In this document: piece by piece, positions 59,801 through 64,000 of the stretch
Layout of the letters: the number at the start of each line of letters is the position of its first letter
How positions within the stretch are numbered: the stretch's first letter is position 1
Assembly: GCF_963576545.1 (NCBI RefSeq)
Contig: NC_083642.1
Location: 8,347,901 to 8,411,900, forward strand
Direction: 5' to 3'
Source of the DNA: Limanda limanda
Taxonomy: Eukaryota > Chordata > Actinopteri > Pleuronectiformes > Pleuronectidae
DNA length: 64,000 nucleotides
Translations under genes and position numbers: made by a program
The notes under the pieces: model-generated
The model's database searches: none
The model's input: only the letters and a program-made list of their open reading frames with translations
What the model was told of the DNA's origin: nothing

Positions 59801-61785
59801 CAGACAGATACTGTATTTTCACAGAATATACAGATCCAAGGGGAAGATACAGGAAATGAGCTTCATTCTGTCCTAATTCACTTTATCCTAGTTTTCGTAG
59901 CTCTTGCTTGTGAATGTCGGTTTATTGCATTTCTTTTTAAAGGACTTTTAATTGCTGTGTCTGAATAGCATTAATCAAACTCTCTTTGCCGTATGTAAGT
60001 GAATTACACTAATTACCTTCATAATGATATGTTTATAATGAGGATTTACAATTATTAAGAATTGTTAAAGCCTGTTTTAACAGTAAGTTTTGTAACATAC
60101 TCTGACCTACTACGTACTCAGTAATAATTGACCTTGTTTGCAGTTGGAAACAAACCAACAGTGAACTTGATTAAAAACAGAATGTGATTAATTTGTATAT
60201 ATAGTTTTTTGTGTCAGAGGTCAAAACATTTTACATATAATCATGCTGTTAATCATACTTTAAATATTTATGAATTGTATGGTGAGTAAAAAAATAATTT
60301 TATAATTAATAGAAGAAATAAAGAATGAAACTAATATGATGGTGCATGTACTTCTACACAAATGCATGTACAACATATCCTGTATCTTATATTTATACAT
60401 TTAAAAGTTCATATTCCCGTATCTACACCCACACACAAAACCTACAACCAAGAAACAAACAAACGTACAAAACACGTCCGTATGATATCTTCATATGTTT
60501 TCATGTAACAGTCAGGAAATATTTGAGCTGAGCACAGAAAAACTTTACAAAGAAACTGTAGCATCTTGAAAATTGCAGGAAACAACAAACCTTTAATGCT
60601 CTTATGAAGACCAGCCATCCTTAATCTTTTTTATTTCTTTATTTTTTGCTTGAGCCTTTACTTTTGTTTCAGTTTTAATTAATCTTTAATAACACCGTAC
60701 AGAATAAAAGCCCTTTCCACTGCTGTGAAAAATCATGTGCCATAACAAGCCGAGTCAGTTTATTAGGCTAAGCCATGTTGAATGTTCCTCCCTCATTTGG
60801 GTTCCTCTTTATTGCACCCTCCTGGCATATCCTCTGCGGGTTCATTGCATACAAAACACATTTTTACTACAATATGTCGGGTTATTTAATGAAAACTATT
60901 GTGGCCATAATGGCAGGGGATTAGAACTAATCCACAGAGGAAGTTTGCTGATAAGTGCAGACGTAAGAGCAGCCGTGTTCACAGCAACCGGTTCATCTTC
61001 TTTGTACATTTTTGGCCCAGTGGTTCATCACACGAACAGTAATCTATTCTTATGGACTAATTCCCCCAGGCTTAACGGTATCTTTTTTTTATTATAAACA
61101 GAAGAAGGGGAGCAGATTTTAAATGCCAACCTTTGCACATTGTCCAGATTAAACTCAACATTAAACAAACTGTGCATTTCTTCATACCAGCTTTTGTGTT
61201 CTGTACATTCTGTGTAACAATCATGAGCCGTATTTTCACGCGATGGAGGGTTTGTGACATCAGCAGCAAACACCTTCTTCTTGCACATTTTCTTGTCTTG
61301 CCATGAATTGCGTGTCGGTTCCTGTAAAGCTCAAGTGCAATTTTGTTGTCAAGTATAATATCGAGTGTGATGCGCACTTGTTTTGAATCCCTGCTCAGAC
61401 GGGAGGTGTGGACGGACATGGCCCACCTGAAACCTAAAGGAGTTTGTCCCAAATTGATCCAAACTGGGTCAGAGGTTCAACATGATTCTGGTTCCAGGAT
61501 CTCATGGGTTTTCTCTTGTATGAAAGAACCTGGATAGAAGCACATTACTCTGGACCTCGTCAGCACGACCCCTTGCTTTTAGCCTGAAAAACACACTTTA
61601 AAAACAATTATCCTTAATGCATTTTTACTAAGGCCAATGCTAAGAATGTAAAACAGCTTAAGGCATTTTATTTATTGTCATTTTTTGCATCTCAACTAAT
61701 GTTTTTGGGCTAACATTGTCCAGAATTTCTGAGATACAAATATTAGATCATGTGGGAAGATAACCTGCTCTGATTGAAAGCTGCT
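56801..61785. other. Long non-coding stretch, no gene seen
   Basis: About 5 kb with only short frames. Those at 57,018-57,360, 58,080-58,395 and 60,735-61,452 on either strand show no recognisable domain. 59,900-60,330 is very AT-rich. No RNA gene or repeat body is recognised. Confidence 0.45.
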
Positions 61786-62025
61786 GAACAACTGGATATT
61801 GTGTTAAACTTGTTTATTTAATGAATCTGAGCTTAAATGTTTTTGGATTTTGTTGGACACTGATTCTCCTGAGTTCTGATTGGTTTTGATTTTATGTTTT
61901 TGGACTTTGTTTTCTTTCCCTGCTTTTCTGCAAAACCTTTTGTTTTAATTAAAATACATGTTTTGTTACCTGAATCAGTCTCCTGCATTTGGGTCCACTT
62001 CCACAACTCGCTTTGACAGTTAATG
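61786..62025 (+). mobile_element. LTR-like 3' end fragment
   Basis: A T-rich stretch (GGATTTTGTTGGACACTGATT, GGACTTTGTTTTCTTTCCC), an AATTAAAATAC poly-A-signal-like word near 61,947, then GTCTCCTGCATTTGGGTCC and CAACTCGCTTTGACAG. This ending is typical, from memory, of fish Gypsy-type LTRs that finish 'ctgcatttgggtcc...tgaca'. There is no second LTR or internal coding remnant, so it would be a solo or truncated copy. Confidence 0.45.
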
Positions 62026-62802
62026 TTGAATTCTTATTCATATTTGTGTATTTTGTAGAAATATTAATTCAAAACTTTACTCCAATTCTCCAATGTAAGC
62101 CTGTAGCTAATTAACCACACAGACCATTTTGCCATTGTTAGTTATTAAAAGAGAGCAACAGAGACCAGTGGGGAACCAAAGTCAGGTGGAATTCAATATA
62201 GTGAGATAGTGGGTTTATCTCAGCAGTCGACATCTGTTGAGTCGGAGTGTTCTGTTCACATCAGCACACGTGTGCGTCTCTATCTCTCTGTGATAACCAG
62301 CAACTGTGACAGTATTACTCTGCTTCTGCTGCTGTGACCAGATGATGGAGATAACAAAAACAGATAGGGTCTGAAAGACAAAGTGAGGCAGCACACAACC
62401 TGTCACCCGCTCACTTTTCTAATGTACTTTAGGAACACAAGAAAGAAATACACAAAAGTCATTCTGCTCTGGGCTTCAGTTCTGTTCTTTCATTGCTTTG
62501 TCTTTCTAAACAGCCTGTATGGATTTTTTTGTGAGAGAGCAGTTAACTTTGTAAAGTAAGAAAGAAAACATTAAGGATGAAGAAGGCCTTTAATTTTTTT
62601 TTTATTCTTGTACATAATTAACTATATATTGCTTTTCATATCTCCAAACAAGGTGCAAAGCTCCATCTGTAACTCATCATTAGCGTATAACTTATCAATA
62701 TGTACGGTCACACAATAATGACCATTATGCTGAGAATAGCAGAAGTATAGTTTATATTAGTATATTAGATATTATATAAGAAATATAGTTTATATTAGAG
62801 GC
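62026..62802. other. Non-coding, no gene seen
   Basis: AT-rich. A 14-base direct repeat TATAGTTTATATTAG occurs at 62,746 and 62,785, just upstream of the next repeat. Confidence 0.5.
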
Positions 62803-63118
62803 AGGAAGCTGTGACTCACCTGGTAAAACTTGTTTTCAGGAAGTCTCTGCGTCCAAACAAAGAATTGTATAAAACACAACACCTCATAAATCCATATTGT
62901 CACTTTTAAACCTTTATTGGGATTGAATAGACAAGATATTATGTGCTTTTAAGGGAACTTTAGAGGTTTAGAGCCATGCTGTTTCCCTGTTTCCAGTCTG
63001 TAGGTGGACTTAAGATAACTGGCTACACAGTGTAGACACAGGAGTAGCATCAATCTCACGCAGCTCCTGGCAAAGAAGCAAATGTGTCATTTCCCAAATA
63101 TCCAACTATTCCTTTAAA
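62803..63118. mobile_element. Well-preserved teleost interspersed repeat
   Basis: GGAAGCTGTGACTCACCTGG, AACTTGTTTTCAGGAAGTC, ACCTCATAAATCCATATTG, CACTTTTAAACCTTTATTG, GAATAGACAAGATATTATG, GAGCCATGCTGTTTCCCTG and CCAACTATTCCTTTAA match, in order and almost base for base, a very abundant teleost repeat as remembered. It has no coding potential. The superfamily is not assigned. Confidence 0.75.
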
Positions 63119-63797
63119 GAGGAATTTCTGTATTTTTCAACATGGGCCCTTCGTCTATAAAGGTAGTTGTGTAAATGAATGGTATATAGAAGGCAAAAAA
63201 AATATCTTGTTTTTTTCCGAAGATTTGTCATTGTAATGTCTGTTTCATGAGACTGACAGTTAGATGAAGCTGGAGGTGGAATTCTTGAGTAAGAAAGACA
63301 GTTGGAGAGAGAAGTTTAGATTCTACCTAAGAGGAACTATTATGGCTGAATCTTTTTTTTTCTGAGGTGGACAATGTCAATCAAGCATTTGACTTTGGTG
63401 CCCATGCTACTTGTTGGAGCTGGAGGACACAGGTGAAGTGCCACTACAAGCCAAGGAGAAGGGGAGCGAGAGAGGCAAACAAGCAGAGGAGGGATAAAGA
63501 GTTGCTGCATGGTTGCAAAGTGCTGGAAATTGGTGGTGGTGTTTCCTTAACTCTCAGCAAAGACGCAGAATACAGATGTGAGCCTTTTAACGGTGATAAA
63601 AGGATTTTAAGTGCACATTTCGCAGTTGCACCAAAACATCTAAGTGTAGCTGCTGTTGCCATGTGGAAGCTGATAGAAATGACTCACTGGACTGATTCAA
63701 GTTATTGTATTAATGGTTCTTGTAAGTAGCAGATCATTTACACTCCCACATTTATAAATAGGGCCAATGTTGAAAAATACAAAAAATTCCCCTTTAA
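63113..63797. mobile_element. Inverted-repeat element (~685 bp) with internal ORF
   Basis: The left terminus TTTAAAGAGGAATTTCTGTA, continuing TTTTTCAACATGGGCCC, is reverse-complemented with few mismatches at the right end (about 63,750-63,797: TATAAATAGGGCCAATG, TTGAAAAATAC, AATTCCCCTTTAA). The arms are about 45-47 bp. The left terminus overlaps the CCTTTAA end of the preceding repeat, suggesting insertion at or into it. No target duplication is clear. Confidence 0.7.
63367..63729 (+). CDS. Unrecognised 120-codon ORF in an inverted-repeat element
   Basis: A Met-initiated frame of 120 residues inside the element at 63,113-63,797. It has a basic middle (KPRRRGAREANKQRRDKE near residues 28-45), six cysteines spread along its length and an alanine/valine-rich later part (FAVAPKHLSVAAVAMWK near residues 85-101). 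I recognise no domain, catalytic motif, signal peptide or membrane segment. It may be an accidental open frame, as an ORF of this length is not rare in 64 kb read in six frames; its position between terminal repeats is the only reason to list it. No promoter or splice context is visible. Confidence 0.15.
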   Translation: MDNVNQAFDFGAHATCWSWRTQVKCHYKPRRRGAREANKQRRDKELLHGCKVLEIGGGVSLTLSKDAEYRCEPFNGDKRILSAHFAVAPKHLSVAAVAMWKLIEMTHWTDSSYCINGSCK

Positions 63798-64000
63798 CTC
63801 TTCTGTCAAAATATACTATATCTTAAAATCCATTTAGCTTTATAATCGAATTAATATATATTTATACATTCCATATAGAGATCACGATGTGCAGCTTTTC
63901 CCACGACATCTATAATGAACGTATCAAAAAATGCTTTGGTCACAAAGGCTAGAGTTTAACAAAACATTTATATTACAGAGACGCTGCCGTAGTTAGTCAT
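63798..64000. other. AT-rich non-coding end of window
   Basis: No feature is seen. Confidence 0.5.

Overview
The window reads as non-coding vertebrate DNA, most likely from a percomorph teleost fish. The evidence is eukaryotic: long dinucleotide and tetranucleotide microsatellites, no dense open reading frames, isolated GT/AG splice-like motifs, and many decayed transposable-element copies whose bodies I recognise as families common in teleost genomes. These recognitions are from memory; no database search was run. I find no convincing host protein-coding gene, rRNA or tRNA, CRISPR array, operon or prokaryotic signal. The window may be intergenic or lie in a very large intron.

Layout. 1-13.6 kb is mostly unique sequence with microsatellites, a perfect 15-bp-arm hairpin (910-943) and two repeat fragments near 3.7-4.1 kb. 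13.6-21 kb holds a decayed repeat (17.33-17.75 kb) and a cluster of long (GT)n and (TC)n arrays (18.4-19.2 kb). 21,995-23,470 is the best-defined element: a hAT transposon with matching terminal inverted repeats and a perfect 8-bp target-site duplication, carrying the N-terminal scrap and the intact C-terminal part of a ZBED5-like transposase. 23.5-29.3 kb is repeat-rich (several MITE-like fragments and an LTR-like fragment) and contains a CpG-rich block with ETS/CREB motifs (25.85-26.85 kb). 33.5-34.35 kb holds a degenerate coding exon fragment and a 434-bp inverted-repeat element. 35.8-36.2 kb has two long CA arrays. 36.7-40.5 kb is mostly unique sequence that looks like conserved non-coding DNA. 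At 40.55-40.8 kb a 152-bp (CATC)n array abuts a SINE-like sequence.

The right part carries more mobile-element debris: a repeat at 42.8-43.1 kb, two at 48.4-48.8 kb, a minus-strand HARBI1-like transposase pseudogene (50.3-50.7 kb), an L2/CR1-like retrotransposon 3' end (51.3-51.8 kb), a 2.5-kb retroelement-like non-coding block with an internal tandem duplication and a YY1-like motif cluster (53.3-55.9 kb), an LTR-like end (61.8-62.0 kb), a well-preserved interspersed repeat (62.8-63.1 kb) and an inverted-repeat element with a 120-codon internal ORF (63.1-63.8 kb).

No genes here can be shown to work together. The coding remnants are unrelated transposase or retrotransposon fragments at different stages of decay. 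The hAT copy looks youngest (perfect target-site duplication, long open frame); the HARBI1-like and L2-like remnants are disrupted by frameshifts or stops.
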